Shown: piece after piece, positions 1 to 13,500 of the stretch | How the letters are laid out: each line of letters starts with the position of its first letter | Numbering within the stretch: the stretch's first letter is position 1 | Source: Halichondria panicea | Lineage: Eukaryota > Porifera > Demospongiae > Suberitida > Halichondriidae | Direction of reading: 5' to 3' | DNA: 64,000 nucleotides | NCBI RefSeq assembly: GCF_963675165.1 | Contig: NC_087377.1 | Span: 3,812,978-3,876,977 of the forward strand | Notes under the pieces: model-generated | The model's database searches: none | What the model was told of the DNA's origin: nothing | Seen by the model: only the letters and a program-made list of their open reading frames with translations | Translations under genes and position numbers: made by a program

Positions 1-540
1 TAAAATGGTTGTATTAAATATCATACCTGCAACGTCATTGAATACTGGTACTTCTCCACTGTTGTTCAACCCATATTTCAATGATGAATGGTCTCCTTCA
101 GCTTGTAGAAGCTTTTTGCTAGACATAGACATAATTAATAAACTTGGTAAAGATCGGTACATCTATAAAGTGCAGAACAGCCACAACATGCCATTAATAG
201 TCTAAAGGTCAAAGTAGATAATAACTTATTAAGAGACAAGATCCGTTAGTCTACTCACTTTCCTTCCTAGGCCCTAGCCCTGCCTCTGATCTAAAACAAA
301 CTAGACAAGAACGCCAGCTCAAGATCAAGAATAGGTAAAAAACTACTAGACTACAGTCTACTATACACTATACTAGCACTAGCTAGCTTTTTAGTATAGC
401 CTATATGTTAAACCATTCAATAACTATGTAGCTATGTACGTACATACAGCAGCTAGGAAAGAGTTGAATGATTGATCACATGTACACCTCCCAGCCCCTC
501 CCACACAAACCCCCCCCCCCCCACACACACACACAGAGCA
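1..540. other. Upstream non-coding stretch
   Basis: No gene is supported here. A 66-codon open frame near the left edge has no splice context or family resemblance. A poly-C/CA microsatellite at about 509-536 lies directly before the first gene and is probably in its promoter or 5' UTR. Confidence 0.5.
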
Positions 541-1927
541 ATGGCTAGTCCGGAGTATACCACAATGATAGAATGTACAGTGGAGCTCACAGAGGACTTT
601 GGGAACAATCTACAAGAGATAGCGAGCCTCCTCCACTCGAAACATCTCATCTCCCCCTCAGTCAAGGAACAAGCACTTCACTCGAACCACGAACTACCGA
701 CTATGAGAGCAAACAAACTGGTATCAGTATTGACAAGCAGAGTTCAGATACAGCCTGAGGCATTCGAGCAAATCATAGAACTCATGGATCCGAGATACTT
801 CAGTTTGTCTCTGGCCGCTCTTAAAAGACAGTACAAACAAAATAGTAAGTATTATTTAAGTGTTATTAAGTTTATAATAATACATAATTTATTATTATAT
901 AGTTTATTAAAGTGAAGTTTGATTACGAAACGAGATACAGAAGTTTTATAACACCGTGTAGTGTAGTGTATGTGCATTCCCTAACAAATGCTTGCAGTGT
1001 GTAAGAATACATACAGGCCCTCAGGGGGGTTGTGTATAAGTACATTGCAGTATGTATAGACTGGGGAGTTTCCCAGGAAGACTCCCTAAAACACGCTTGC
1101 AGTAAACAAACAATCTTGTACTTGTACAGTGTCCCGTGTACATGTGTAATGCTGAGTGTATAATTATGGTATGTTACTGTTACTGTTTTTTGAAATTGCA
1201 GCCATTGATCATGACTCATCTCTGTGTATTTTTCACAGGTGGTAAGGACCTAAAGCTGCCAACTGCACCAAGCAACCCCACCACCCCACAAAATGGCTAC
1301 CACCACCAAGCACCACCTGGAACTGCACCTGAAATGCATCCCCCCCACCACCCAACGTACCACAATCAGACTAATGCCTACGAAGTCGCTAATAATGCAA
1401 AACAAGTTCTCAAACGCACAGATTTTTATAACGACGTACCTGGAGGACAAGGCTCAAGTAACTTTTTAAATCCTCGTTTTGAAGACGGGACAACGTACCA
1501 GCACGACCAATTATCACATTACACGACCCCTGCAACCACACGTCCGACAGAGTACCACACCGCGAGGGAGACTAACACACCCTCAGGGGATACTACGAAT
1601 ACCGCCCCCACTCTCGACTCAGTACCAGATGCAGATGAACTATTGTGGCTCGAGGGGAACGGTATATCTGTGCGACTAATCGCTCGAGTGGCTTCCGAGT
1701 GGGAAGATGTTGCACTCAACCTCGGAATACAGCGATACGTATTGAGGGCTATAAAACGTGATTATACAAAGTGTGAAGATGCGTGTACGAACATGTTTCA
1801 GCGATGGCTATTGGGAGATGGGAAGGGACCTCGTACCTGGGGGCGGGTGTTGACGGCACTCGAGGGGATTAACGACAATGAAACGGCGTACTTGATTAGA
1901 CAAGTGCTCGGGGAACACTCTCACTGA
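541..1927 (+). CDS. Death-domain adaptor (CARD-like + Death domain), 2 exons
   Basis: Exons 541-844 and 1239-1927 join in phase 1 (donor A|GTAAGT, acceptor TTTTCACAG) to give 330 residues. The ATG at 541 is preferred to the in-frame ATG at 472, because the extra 23 codons only translate a CA/CCC microsatellite. Residues about 8-98 are helical with the leucine spacing of a death-fold, best described as CARD-like; this is tentative. Residues about 103-230 are a low-complexity P/T/H/N-rich linker. Residues about 232-328 form a convincing Death domain, with WEDVALNLG, MFQRWLLGDG, RTWGRVLTALEG and a terminal hydrophobic helix. Family knowledge: such proteins act as cytosolic adaptors in innate immune or apoptotic signalling through homotypic domain contacts. 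No caspase, TIR or kinase domain is present. It converges on the hydroxylase gene downstream. The partner proteins cannot be told from the sequence. Confidence 0.85.
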
Positions 1928-2709
1928 TGGATTGATGTCAACTGTCGACTGTTTTAGTGTCGTTTGTGCTCATTTTGTCCGATTTTGATGTACAGTGCTC
2001 GGTATAATTATAGTATTAATGGCCGATCATACACGCGTGCAGGGATATGTACCGGACTATAATAAGACATGCAAGCTCAATCCTAGACTTTATAATTATA
2101 GTCAAGAGTTATAGTCTATACCACATTTTAGGCTATAATAATTATAAATAATTATAATAAGATTGGGGATTGAATAATAGCTAGCCACCACACCAGTAAA
2201 AAACATCCCATAGATGATTAATTCTGCAGTTGCTATAATTATATGATTATGGTCAAATAAACACCACAAACGTGGTAACCACGGAGATTGTTTAGTTAGC
2301 ATGCAGTATCACCTGATAAGGATAATTATATCACCCCATGCATGCACAGTATATACCTGTCGATCTCCAGAGGAACACATGCACACATGCACACATGCAC
2401 ACATGCACGACGTACCATTGTTGCCGTACGGTATGGTGCATGTGTTATAGTTTTATAAATTGTGACACAAGGCATTTCAGCAACAGCAGATCGAGTCTGA
2501 GACTATTATAATCTCGTTACGACAAGCCATGACGTAATGACCGTGAGTTTCTCTATAATAATTATTAATATAATATTATGAGTGAAGTATCAACAATGAG
2601 TATAGAGCTAGTGCAGCTATTATATCATTTTTTAAAAAGCAGTGAAGATTTACATTTCTAGCTCATTGTCAGCTATACAATAATTATGTCATAGTCTAAG
2701 GCAACTTGT
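1928..2709. other. Intergenic gap between convergent genes
   Basis: AT-rich, with many TATAATTATA runs. A short tandem repeat of ACACATGC-type units lies at about 2378-2406. No coding exon is seen. Both flanking genes end into this gap, so it should hold two 3' UTRs, but I could not place clear polyadenylation signals. Confidence 0.5.
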
Positions 2710-5700
2710 TCACTTCTTTTCTCGCCCCTTCCCCCAGAAGACGTCTTCCCCGTATTCTCTGTTAGATTGTCTCAGAGTCCCGTGGATCCTGTCAAACAGA
2801 GTAGAGTTGAATCCAAAGTTCACGTGAAAGTATCTGCAGAGAGAGGTTGAGGTAAGATATAGAGTGGTATGAGGTATGGTTAATAATAAATGTACATGTA
2901 GTGATCTAATTAAAAGAGGATATAGGTAGACCACTTTTCAATGGGTAGACCAACAGTGACTGTTATAAAGAGGTGGCCTGCTAACACAGGTCTAAACACA
3001 TAATTTTTATGTTATAATTATAATTATGAAGAGAAGTTTACACAAACGTACTTGTGGTGGTCGTCATGGAACATTGTATCGGGTTGCCATGGGAACCAAG
3101 ACGTCATTTTGATACCCGAGTGGTCCATCATTCCAAAGTAGTAGACATACACCAGTACAGACACGTACGGTAGACCATGGACTGCATGTGTGCATGTGTG
3201 TGTGTGTGTGTGTGTGTGGTGTGGGTGTGTAGTGTGGGTGTGTGGTGTGGGTGTGCGCATTTGTCATTAGCTACTATTAAATGCCATACATTCACGGCCT
3301 GTGCAGCATAATAATAATTTGCTCAATGTTGTGAAGGTGTAGGAAGCAATTTCTCAATGGGGGGGGGGGGCTCTAGTTTTTTAGATGGAAAAAGAGTAAG
3401 GCTATCTACATAGTGCAGCTTAGATAGTCATATCTACTTAATAACCTAGAAATAATGATGAGAGGGCTCCAGCCCCTGGAGCCTACCCCCCTTCCTACGC
3501 CACTGCAAGCTTAACAAATGGAACGAGACAGTAACACACTAACTTGGGAAACAATAGCTATACATGTACCACACAATAGAGCTTTTAAATTATTAGCAGT
3601 GTAACAGCTATTAATAGCATAATTATACATTGTACTTGCTCAGTGCTGTACAAGCTATATAGCTATTCAAACAATATTTTGATTTTTTGGAATGAAATGA
3701 GACAGCTATAGTAACTGACTTGGGAACAGGAAGAGTGGAGAGAGGATGAGGCTGTCATAGAATACCAGTTCAAATGGGCTCAGGGCAACCACGGAGTAGG
3801 CCGTGGGAGAGTGGTACCTGTGAAGTGTGCATGTGGGTATAGGGGGTGGGAGTGTGGGTGTGTGTGTGGGGGGGAGGTGTGTGTGTGTGTGTGTGGGTGG
3901 GGATAGCTAGGTCAATCGTTATTATGACAGAGAAGGGACACTACAAACAATGAAGCTATACTTACAAGGCATCATACATTATTTTAGCCAGCTAATAATA
4001 ATAATGCAAAGGCTCAGCTATTAATCGGTGCCTCAACATGTGTACTGTACTATATACACCTAGTATAACAGCACCAGTCCACATGCACAAATTAAAGAGC
4101 TTAACCGATATAACAGAGAGATCAACGGACTTGATCATTCGATCACAATGCAATACAGTACAAATGCACCAAAAGCATTATGTGTGCACTGCATGATTAC
4201 CTGTGATGTTGTTTGTGGCAGTTTCTATAAAACCAGGGCGTGTGCAGTAGAGCGTGTGAGTAGAAGGCCATGGCCTCAATCCACAGGAATATGATAACAA
4301 AGGACGAGAAGAAGTAGAGGTAGCCATATTCACTAATATCGAAATAGACAGTCGAGTAGTTTCCTACAAAATTAATTATGAGTGCATCGGTAATAATGAC
4401 AACACAACATTGGCTAAGATGACTAAATTGTAGTGTATTATTTGTAAGATTATTTATTTGTTCATTTGTAAGACTTACTGTATGGAATATAAATTATGTA
4501 GTTTGCATACCGCTCTATAAGAGGTAAGTGCAAAACACTTCCAGGAATTGTAGCAGATAATGTAGGAACTGAAAGATCGACACTGATAATTTCTAAGTCA
4601 CACAATCATCGTTAAAATAGTTTCTTATATCCAATAATTATATGTTCGATGTGCCCCTATACACACATTACTATAGTAAAGCTCTCACCATTGACCACCC
4701 AGCATGTTATAAAACCAGATATCGTGCCCGCTATCGTCATGTTGGTTGTCCCGACAACTATCTCGTGAATCTCATTGGACCGTGTGAGGAACCTGTGTGG
4801 CTGGCATTTCCACTCCTCGGGACTGTCTCTCTTCAAGGTGTAGAAATAGAGCTGAAAAAATCCGCACACCGCCTGCATAAGAAAGAATCATTGTCTCTCT
4901 AATTAATTTTACTCTCACTTGTAATGCTACTCTAATTGGTGTATAGCATATCACTAGAATATTTTGCTGGTGCATGAAAGAAAGAGCTAAAAAATCAGCA
5001 GACACGTTACGATATAACTATTGCAGTTTGGCAAGGATTTTACCGACTAATTTACGTTTTGCGATTTTATTGTTGCGAAGTGATCAACCCTCGCAAAGTT
5101 CGCATGTGTTTGATGCTTGCCTAGTAATAATTATGTGGCCCCCATGCACACTGTACACAGTGTAGCTACCGTAAAAATGTCTTATTAAGGCGCCACTCTA
5201 ATCTTAGCGCCAACTTGAACAATCTAATTTCCGTGGTTCTAATTGGCGCCAAATGAAGCCATCAAAGCTATTTATCCTGCAATGTCAACGTGGCAGCCAC
5301 TCTACATGCATGAGGCGCTAGGTTTTAGTTTCTCTGTTCTATTGTGAAAGAAAATCAAATTAATTGTTTATGGCGCCTTTATTACACTTTTTACGATAAT
5401 TATTGCTTGACTTATGTTTTCTCTGATGAGGTTTGCATTTCAAACATTAACAGTTGTATAGTAGTTGCATGGACTGGTAGTGTACTGTAAAGCAGTATTA
5501 TAATTTATAGTGTAACCTGTCTCTATTGTGGTGTCCCTATAAGCAGGTCACCCTCTGTAATACAGCCAGGTTAATGGCCTCAAAGTCTCCATAGCATGTG
5601 TTTGGACCTGTGTTAGCAGACCACCCTCTATATAATACAGCCAGGTTAATGGCCTCAAAGTATCATAGCATGTGGTAATTTGGACCTGTGTTAGCAGGTC

Positions 5701-7299
5701 ACCTCTTTATTACAGCCTATTGTTGTTGCTAGAGACCCTAAACATATATAGGTGTATGCTTCTTTAATTATTCATAGAGTGGACGTGACAAGAATAATTA
5801 ATGATTAAAACATACTCATTGTGCATGTGACATTGAATATTGCACCTAAACTGGTTGAGCTGATATTCATAGCTGGAATGATACAAGTAAACACAGTAAT
5901 TGCCTATTGTGGTTAAGAGTATGTATAGCGTATAACCATACAAAAAGGGGTGACCTTTCTGTGTACAAACGCTAGTTTATTTTGTTCTTTACTGCATGGT
6001 TGTACAATCATGTGCATGTCATATAGAGGGTGGCCACAATAATTATTATATAGACAGTTTTCACTTCCAGGCTATAATACAGAACTCTGCAATACTAAAC
6101 TTGCAAATAAATTAATATCTGCAAATAATTACCTGATACATGATTTGTGAAGAGGTGACAGCAATTCCAACAAAAAACAGCAGGTCCTTCATGTTATAAC
6201 TATCGGGCAGTTGCAGATAGTCAGGCAGTAGTGGGTCATACTTCCCTATCCTGAGGGACGTTGCTGTCATGGTAACTGACTCGTTAGCAGTGTCGTTGGC
6301 GTTGTCTAGGGGTGATTGGTCAATGGTGGGGTCCACTGTTGTTAAGTAGCTCTTGTATAGAAATATAGCCACCAGAGCCAAATCTCCTGTACAGAGTGTG
6401 TGTGTGTGAGGGGGAGTACAGTTCGTATAGGGTGGTTAGTGAAAATTAATGATAAAAACTGCAATTTACAACTTTGGTAGGTGTGTAAATCAACTCTCTC
6501 TTAATTTGCTCCAGGTGCAGCAGAGGGATAGAGTCAATACTCTGATAGATGCATAGGCCAGCTACAAGAACCACAAGCGCCCATCATGCATTACAAAGAA
6601 CTGTTATGCAGTATTGATGGACTGATTAGCGTACTAAATGGAGAGTGGAATTTTTTTCTTAAGGTAAACATCAATTGTAACACAGATAACACACTTAGCT
6701 AACATGCACACTCTCAGCAAGACAAAGAAACATATCTACAGAAATAATGGAGAGTGAATTTTGCTGTCCAAGACAAACAACAACTCTATCACACTCTCAG
6801 CTACACCAACTCCAAAGAGAGAGACATGTTCACACACGTTCCTCACATGCACCGTACCTCTCAGGGAACAGGCCATGATGACGGCTGCAGCAGTGAGGGA
6901 GATGACAGCCACATGACGAAGGTAATCCTGGAAATGCTTGAACACTCGACTAACCAGTGACGATGATTTGACTGTAACGTGTAAGGCAAGGAAATAGACA
7001 AGTGCAAATCTAACTATGACAGGCTGAGGATTCAGACTTACTACATTGTATATAGACATTGTAGCTAGTCTTAAGTATTTACTATATAGTCTTGTGTCAA
7101 TGCATAATTTCTGTCCTCTATAGACAGCTAAAGATCTAGATCTACCTTGTTTTGGTAAACTTCCAGATGCCAGCTTGTGGTCAGCCTCCTTTGACTTTGT
7201 TTCACCACACAGGCCCTTCTCTTTGCCACTCACTCTCCTGCTGGCTTTGGAGGTCTCCAACTCAATCAAGCCTACGACCTTGCTGCTTCTTAGCATCAT
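2710..7299 (-). CDS. Fatty acid hydroxylase / sterol desaturase family enzyme, 8 exons
   Basis: Minus-strand exons, in transcript order: 7299-7146, 6971-6858, 6386-6133, 4851-4689 (or 4872-4689), 4363-4201, 3817-3720, 3181-3052, 2833-2710. Every junction has GT-AG and matching phase. The product is 399 residues, or 406 with the alternative exon-4 acceptor. The start is ATG 7299, just after a possible acceptor, so a 5' UTR intron is possible. The family's di-iron histidine motifs are all present: SHALLHTPWFYRNCHKQHHR (exon 5), the MMDHSG motif (exon 7) and HDDHHKYFHVNFG across exons 7-8. EEWKCQPHRFLT in exon 4 is also typical. Several hydrophobic segments fit an ER-membrane enzyme. By family it hydroxylates or desaturates a sterol or lipid, like lathosterol oxidase or methylsterol monooxygenase; the substrate is not determinable. 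The N-terminal 50 residues are basic, Ser/Lys-rich and unrecognised. Confidence 0.9.
2960..3050. repeat. Copy of a GAGGTGGCCTGCTAACAC repeat (intron)
   Basis: The motif around 2968-2990 recurs in inverted form at about 5690-5717, 39945-39975 and 59940-59970. This marks a small dispersed repeat family. Boundaries are approximate. Confidence 0.4.
3187..3257. repeat. GT-rich microsatellite in intron
   Basis: (TG)n followed by GTGTGGTG-type units lies directly upstream (minus strand) of hydroxylase exon 7. The histidine/threonine-rich open frames across it are artefacts of the repeat. Confidence 0.7.
5169..5396. mobile_element. MITE with GGCGCCA inverted termini
   Basis: About 228 bp inside hydroxylase intron 3. 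The left end CGTAAAAATGTCTTATTAAG and the right end, read on the minus strand (CGTAAAAAGTGTAATAAAGG), match in about 80% of positions. Both then continue into GCGCCA. No coding capacity, so it is non-autonomous. Confidence 0.6.
5541..5718. repeat. Short tandem repeat array, units about 75 bp
   Basis: Two full units and one partial, each carrying AATACAGCCAGGTTAATGGC followed by GGACCTGTGTTAGCAG. Related single copies occur at about 39880-39980 and 59935-59970. Confidence 0.65.
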
Positions 7300-7515
7300 A
7301 TCTGCACCGTGTGGGTATATATAGCTTGTAGACTCACACCAAGGCACGTCCACAGTATAGATCTAGTCTAGAATTTTTATTTTTATTTGCATGAAGTGGA
7401 AGTTCCACACCCACACAATCATTTGAACATAATTATGGATTTCACAATAATAACAGTCACACAATAATGAAGGCACATTATATATAGTTCTAGTCTACTG
7501 GACATATTAATTTGT

Positions 7516-10500
7516 CTACTGTCCATTACAAGTGTTCACATGTTTCCTATACTTCTGAATCTCCCCCACTCTAAAGTTACGCCTACATAGAGGACAGATT
7601 AGGTTCGGGTCAAACGGAGCATCGGGTGCCATCGATTCCAACTCATCCCCTTCATGGATAAGAAACTTGGCAGCGTCTTTGATGTCTTGGTCTATGCCTT
7701 GAAGCAAAGTGTGTTCATTCGCTACTTGTTTGGGCCGTTGTGTCTTTGGTTTAGAGTTTTTTCGTGGTCGGGGTATTGGTTGAAATTTTAAAGCTGGTTG
7801 ACCTGTAAGGGTTGACTGACCCCTTCCAGTGAGTGGAGGGATTTCTTGATGAGAATTCTTTAGCTCTTGACCACTTTCAGGTTGACCACTTTCAGGTTGG
7901 CTCTCCCTCTGCAGTAAAGTGAAAATAAGTGTAGTGGAGGCCATACAAATATACTCAAATGACACTAAGGTGACAGCCAATTAATACAGACAGCATGTTA
8001 CTGAGACTATACACTGCATGGACAATGAATGAATTAACAATCAATACATGCATGACAGGGTGTCATACAGGATTTTGAAGTAGATGGGGAAATAAGAATT
8101 TAAGTAACCAAAACATTTTGCTAAAAAAAAGGTCAACTATTATTTCAATACACTGTTATATAAAATTGCCAGCTATGGACAAATTTTAGGGGGGAGGAAT
8201 TGGAGCTAGAGGGGGATATCCCCCTTTCCCCCTGTATATGACACTCTGTATGAGAACACTCACCATATAAACAGGAGAGACTGGTTGTCGGTGTTGCGGG
8301 GACTCCAGTCGACTGTTGATGGACTGATGTGGTAGCACTGGGATCTATATATACAGTAATCACAGACATAACGCTCGCATTAGCTTGCTCAATCTGTATA
8401 ACCAACAACATAGATGTTAACACGCCGAGGCAATCAACAATGTGCAATATGTAACTACATCGATTCTACTGTGATGCACTAGCATGTAATAGGGGGTGTG
8501 GTCAAACATTTTGACGCGTGCCCAAACATTTAATCCTAGATGAAACCCTGCATACATACGTACATTGAACTGTTGAACGTTATGAAGTAAGACTGACATC
8601 CGAAATGCAAAATGTCCCATACATTGATTAATGGGGCAAACAACAATAATACCTTGTCAATGCTGAAAAGAGGAATTGCTATCGAGTGCTGTGCGAGTGT
8701 TCCCTTCAGCTTCTCAATGGCTTGGTAGCAGGTCTGTACAGGAATAAGAAAATTACGATCACAGCATGCAGTGGTAGACTAATGTACATGCATGTAGTAC
8801 ATGTGCATGTACACGTATGTATCTAAGGTAAAACTCCTCGACACAAATTTACACAAGAAACGTACGTTGCATTTGTCCATTAGCTCACTGCATTTTGATT
8901 CGGCTGCTAGTAGTTTTTGTTCCACCTCTATTCGTCTGTCAACCTCGATCATCACAGCCTTGGGAATTTCCCCACCGTATCTAAGTTCCTGTAGTTCTCT
9001 TTCAAACGCTTCAACTCGTCTTTGAGATTGGATTAAATCCGTACTAGCAGCAAGCTTATCGCTCTCTGCAGTTGCTTTGGCTTGCTCAATCTATGTAACC
9101 AAAAACACATGTGTATTGCTCTAAAATCATGGCTCAAAAATATGAAATCAGTTTGTGTACAACGTTCATTTAACACTGTTACAGTAGAACCTCGATCCAA
9201 ACACCTTGGTGTGCAGGCCGGATAACTGCATGAATATGCCGGATAATCGAATAGATAAACCACGCCTTCATCCACCAACTTTATTGATAAACAGCAGTGC
9301 CACATGGTTGTCTGTGCATGCGCAGAAGATAAGCATGCCTGTCTCCATAGTAATAGCTACAACGCGCGCATGTGCATTTAAGGGATACGCCATTTTCTGA
9401 ATTATTCATTAAAAAGAAAATTGCCAAGCCGGATAATCGAGGTTCTACTATAATACTGTTGTTAAACGTTGATACATGTACAGCGTACTTATAATACCCT
9501 TGATTGCATATGAAGCACACATACATGTAAATAATGCACACCTACATGCAGTGTTAGAAATAATTTTTATTGACTGTATATGGTCAAATGTCATTCCTGG
9601 TCATACTGACCGGACACATGCAGGAATGCATGGTCATTCTAATTAAACGTCCAGTCAATTATGACCGCGATAGCAGTGAGAAATTTCTAACACTGACATG
9701 TACAGTGTATAGATGATTACTGTTACATGCAGTAGTAAATTTACCTGATACTGATTGTCCTCTTCCATGGTTTTAATGAGCTCAAGGCGTCGCTGCAGCT
9801 CCTGCTGTGTCTTCAATAGTTTAGTATTGGCCTCCTCCACTTTGGCTTTGAAACTGTCCGTCTGTTTCTTGTACTGCTTCACTTGAGCCGTCTTTGCCAT
9901 GACCTCATCGTGAAGCTTTGCTGAGTCAGCGAGGGACACTTCCAGCCTCTGGCGAGCATCTTGTAGTTTGGCTATCACAGCTTGTTTTTCTCGTTTCTCT
10001 GTCTCAGCTTCTGCCATATATTTTCTGAGTTGATCAGACAGAGCATCGTTTGTACCAAAAGTTTGTTCTCGAGCAGCACGTTCTTCTTCAAAGTCTTGTT
10101 GGTACTGAAATGCCTGCATTTACAGTTGAGCCTCGGTTATCCGAACACCTTTGTCCCCGGGCCCATTTGGATAAGTGAAATATTCGGATAATCAAAACAT
10201 GCCAGCTGGCTTCTTTTTGCCAGCCACGTGGGCAATTTCCTACTGCGCATGCTCAGATTGCACTATGCTCTAGCATTCGGATAATCGAGGATTCGGATAA
10301 CCGGGATTCGGATAACCGAGGCTCAACTGTAGTAGAAATGTTAGTAGAAATTGCCTAGACTTAGCAGTAGTACAACGATTATAAGGCTGGTTTCTATAAA
10401 CTCTGACGGACTTGTAATTATAATTTAATGACAACCATACATTTATATTTACATTGAGTGCCCTCCCCCCTCACAGTATGAAGGTACTATATGTACATGT

Positions 10501-13500
10501 ACCTCCCCGGATGCATTTGTCTTTTAAAGAAAACTATAAGACATCTAAAATTGTGGGAAACACAAAATGTATACACCCACTTGGATCACATTGTGTGAAG
10601 ATCAATTCTTCAGTATCCAATTAGATTCACTAAAACTACATGACTGCATTCGACTGCATTTGAAACCAGGGGTCTCAATTGTATTCCCCAAGGGCCAGGG
10701 CACAGCCTAGTCGGGCGCCGCCGCCCTCTACCGTTGCCCGGAAGGAGGTCGGGAATCAAGCCTATATATCCACAGTTTTGTTTTGTTGGTGGAATTCCAC
10801 CAGATTGCAGTATATCAAGTGGATTGATCACACCCACTCAACTTTACCACGTGTGATTTTTCACACATGGGATTGACTGAGAGGCGTGACCAACACCCAC
10901 CGTTATTCGCTAGCACCCACACATAATGAATGATTTCATGATACTATTGCGTAACAGGCCAGAACAAAACTGTGGATAGGCTTGATTCCCGACCTCGGCA
11001 CCTGACTAGGCACAGCCGAGGGAATAGAGGTTAGTACAAACAATACACACAGCAGATGTCCACCACATACAGATACATGATGCACTATGAACACCTACAT
11101 ATATATAGAAGCTGTTAATCTAACCCATTTACAACTGAGTACCAGTATTAGTAAACACTCTTTGATCCCTGCTGTGCATTTTCACTGTGCATGTTTTGTG
11201 TGCTTGTGCGTGCTTGCACTTGATAAACATAAAACTGCCCTCACACCCTTGATATTCAGGGTACAAACATGTACATAATTATAATTTATGTGTTGCTTTA
11301 CAAAATAGGCATGTGCACAGTTCCTTTAAAAAATTAATTACTGTACAAGTCATGTGCTATAGCTATAGAGCACTGAAGTGCTACCCTCGGCTGTTGATAT
11401 GAATAAATCTATAAAAATCAGCGAAGTGTTCAGAATATTAATAAAGATGCAATTCTACTTTTAGTAGCCAAAACATCATATCCGGCTGTACATTGAAAAC
11501 CTAGTTCTGGGCAGCCATCACTGGCCAGTATACGGGATATAGCGAGTGGCTGTACTTCAGGGTGAGTTTTGTGCAGTAAACATCTAGCTAGCAATCGTGT
11601 AGCAAACTAAATGGCCGGTATATCGAGGTGGTCGTACTTCAGAGGGCTGGAATAGCGAGAGTCTATTGTATACCCGTGGCCGCCCACGCACGCCTCGGGT
11701 AATTATGCACAAGCAAATAAATAAAGGACTTACTTTCTCCAACTGTCCTTTGTAGCTGTGTTTAGAAGCACGCAACTCGACACTTTGTAGAGCCAAAACA
11801 TCACGTTCTTCATTGGAATCTCTCAATCTTCTCTTCAGTGATAGATTCGCTTTACCAAGCTCAGTGATTCTGTTGTTGAGTCTCTCCACTCTTTTCTCAT
11901 GTTCTTTAAGTTCAATCTGTGGAGCAATTGACATAATTATACATTTCTAATTAGCAAGAATGTACATTTACGGGGGAACATACAGAGTGCATGTACATGC
12001 AGTATAATGATTATTATGTTACAACATAATTATAACATGGTCTGTAGATCGAGTACAATGCATGCATGCATGTACATGAGAGGTCAATACACAATGTAAC
12101 AACAAGACTTCAATTATTAATGGACTCATCAATAACGAACTCATCATACTTTAAACAGATTCACTTCAGCCGTGAGTAGCTGTATCTCTTGTGGATCTTC
12201 TTCTGCTCCCATTTGAACAGTTGACTTATCTTTAAGAGATGATACAATACTTTGGGACCTTGCAAGGTCTCTCTATAGGGATCCAGTGATAAAACAACGA
12301 TGATCAAATGCTAACTGCCATTGAATTAGCCAATATTTTTACAGACACATGCATGAGTATTATACATGTATACTATAATAAGTCAGGAGCTACAGCATGG
12401 CATAAACAATATACATGCATGCATGTATACCTTCACAGAATTATGGTTTGTTTGCTCAGCCTCAAACTCCAGCTTTAGAAGATTCAAGTCATCTTCAACC
12501 CCTGTCTTCTCTTTCTGAAAATCAGCAATGGTATATAAAACACACATTAATTAGTGTATACATAATTATGTTATAGTTATAACACGGGCACGAGGGATGT
12601 ATGGAATATATTGCACTGAAGCACGAGGGTGTAAGCCCCGAGGGCTGAGTGCAATATATTCCATACATCCCGAGTGCACGTGTTATAACTAATTTATATC
12701 CTGAGGGCATAGCAACATAACACTGGCTTAGTAACACAATATGAACAGCACAAAAAAATGACAAAGACAACTCTAGACACAGCTCCATCTCTTCTCTCTT
12801 CTAGACGCCAGTATATGCAGCGTATAAGATTGGCATGACCGACGAATGGCTTGATACAAAATTGTTGGAGTTCCAACGCTGAAACCACTGCAAAACAGCC
12901 CCACCCCACTACTGCTGCAAAGAAACAGCCGCACCCTACTTACTACTGCTGTGAAGAAACAGCCCCACCCCACTACTCAGTGTAACTGCTGCTTGAACAG
13001 CCCTCCACTATCCTCGGCATCACAATCAAGCCAAAGAAGCTCGCCTCTACACTGCTGCAAAACAGCTCAAGCCCCCAGCAAAAAGAGCCGCTTCTAGTGC
13101 TATGGTGAAGCAGAATTGACATGCATCATGAATTAAGTCGAGGACTAGGTCTAGGAACACAGAATCTTCCACAAAATGAGCCTTGGACAATTTTAAAACC
13201 TGCATGGTTGCAAAGAAGAAACTCCAGCAGTGTTGAACATGCATTCCTGCATGGCTGGACTTACTTTGATACTTGTTATTTCTCATGATACAATTTAATT
13301 GTCTGTCTAATGCCAGAGGGGCGTTTTGTGGTTAGTGCATTATTAGTGCATTGACTTTCAGCAGTGCATTATGCTGCATAATTATTGCACTTGGCAACAA
13401 TAACGTAGCAAGGGGATATAAATATATATATAGTTACAGTGCAATGTACCCTGAGGTCTCTAAGCTCTTCATTGCACATGACTATCGCCTGATGGAGCTC

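Noticed and set aside
3024-3267. His/Thr-rich open frames (THTHT...)
   Set aside because: They translate a GT microsatellite. Only 3052-3181 of the region is a real hydroxylase exon.
6736-7353. 205-codon continuous minus-strand open frame as one exon
   Set aside because: It reads through a 174-bp intron. Only 7146-7299 and 6858-6971 fit the hydroxylase phases; the sequence between is not conserved-looking.
12522-12973. Overlapping Cys/Ser-rich open frames in repeat R1 (also 46545-47031)
   Set aside because: They fall in a dispersed palindromic repeat, and the frames are not conserved between the two copies.
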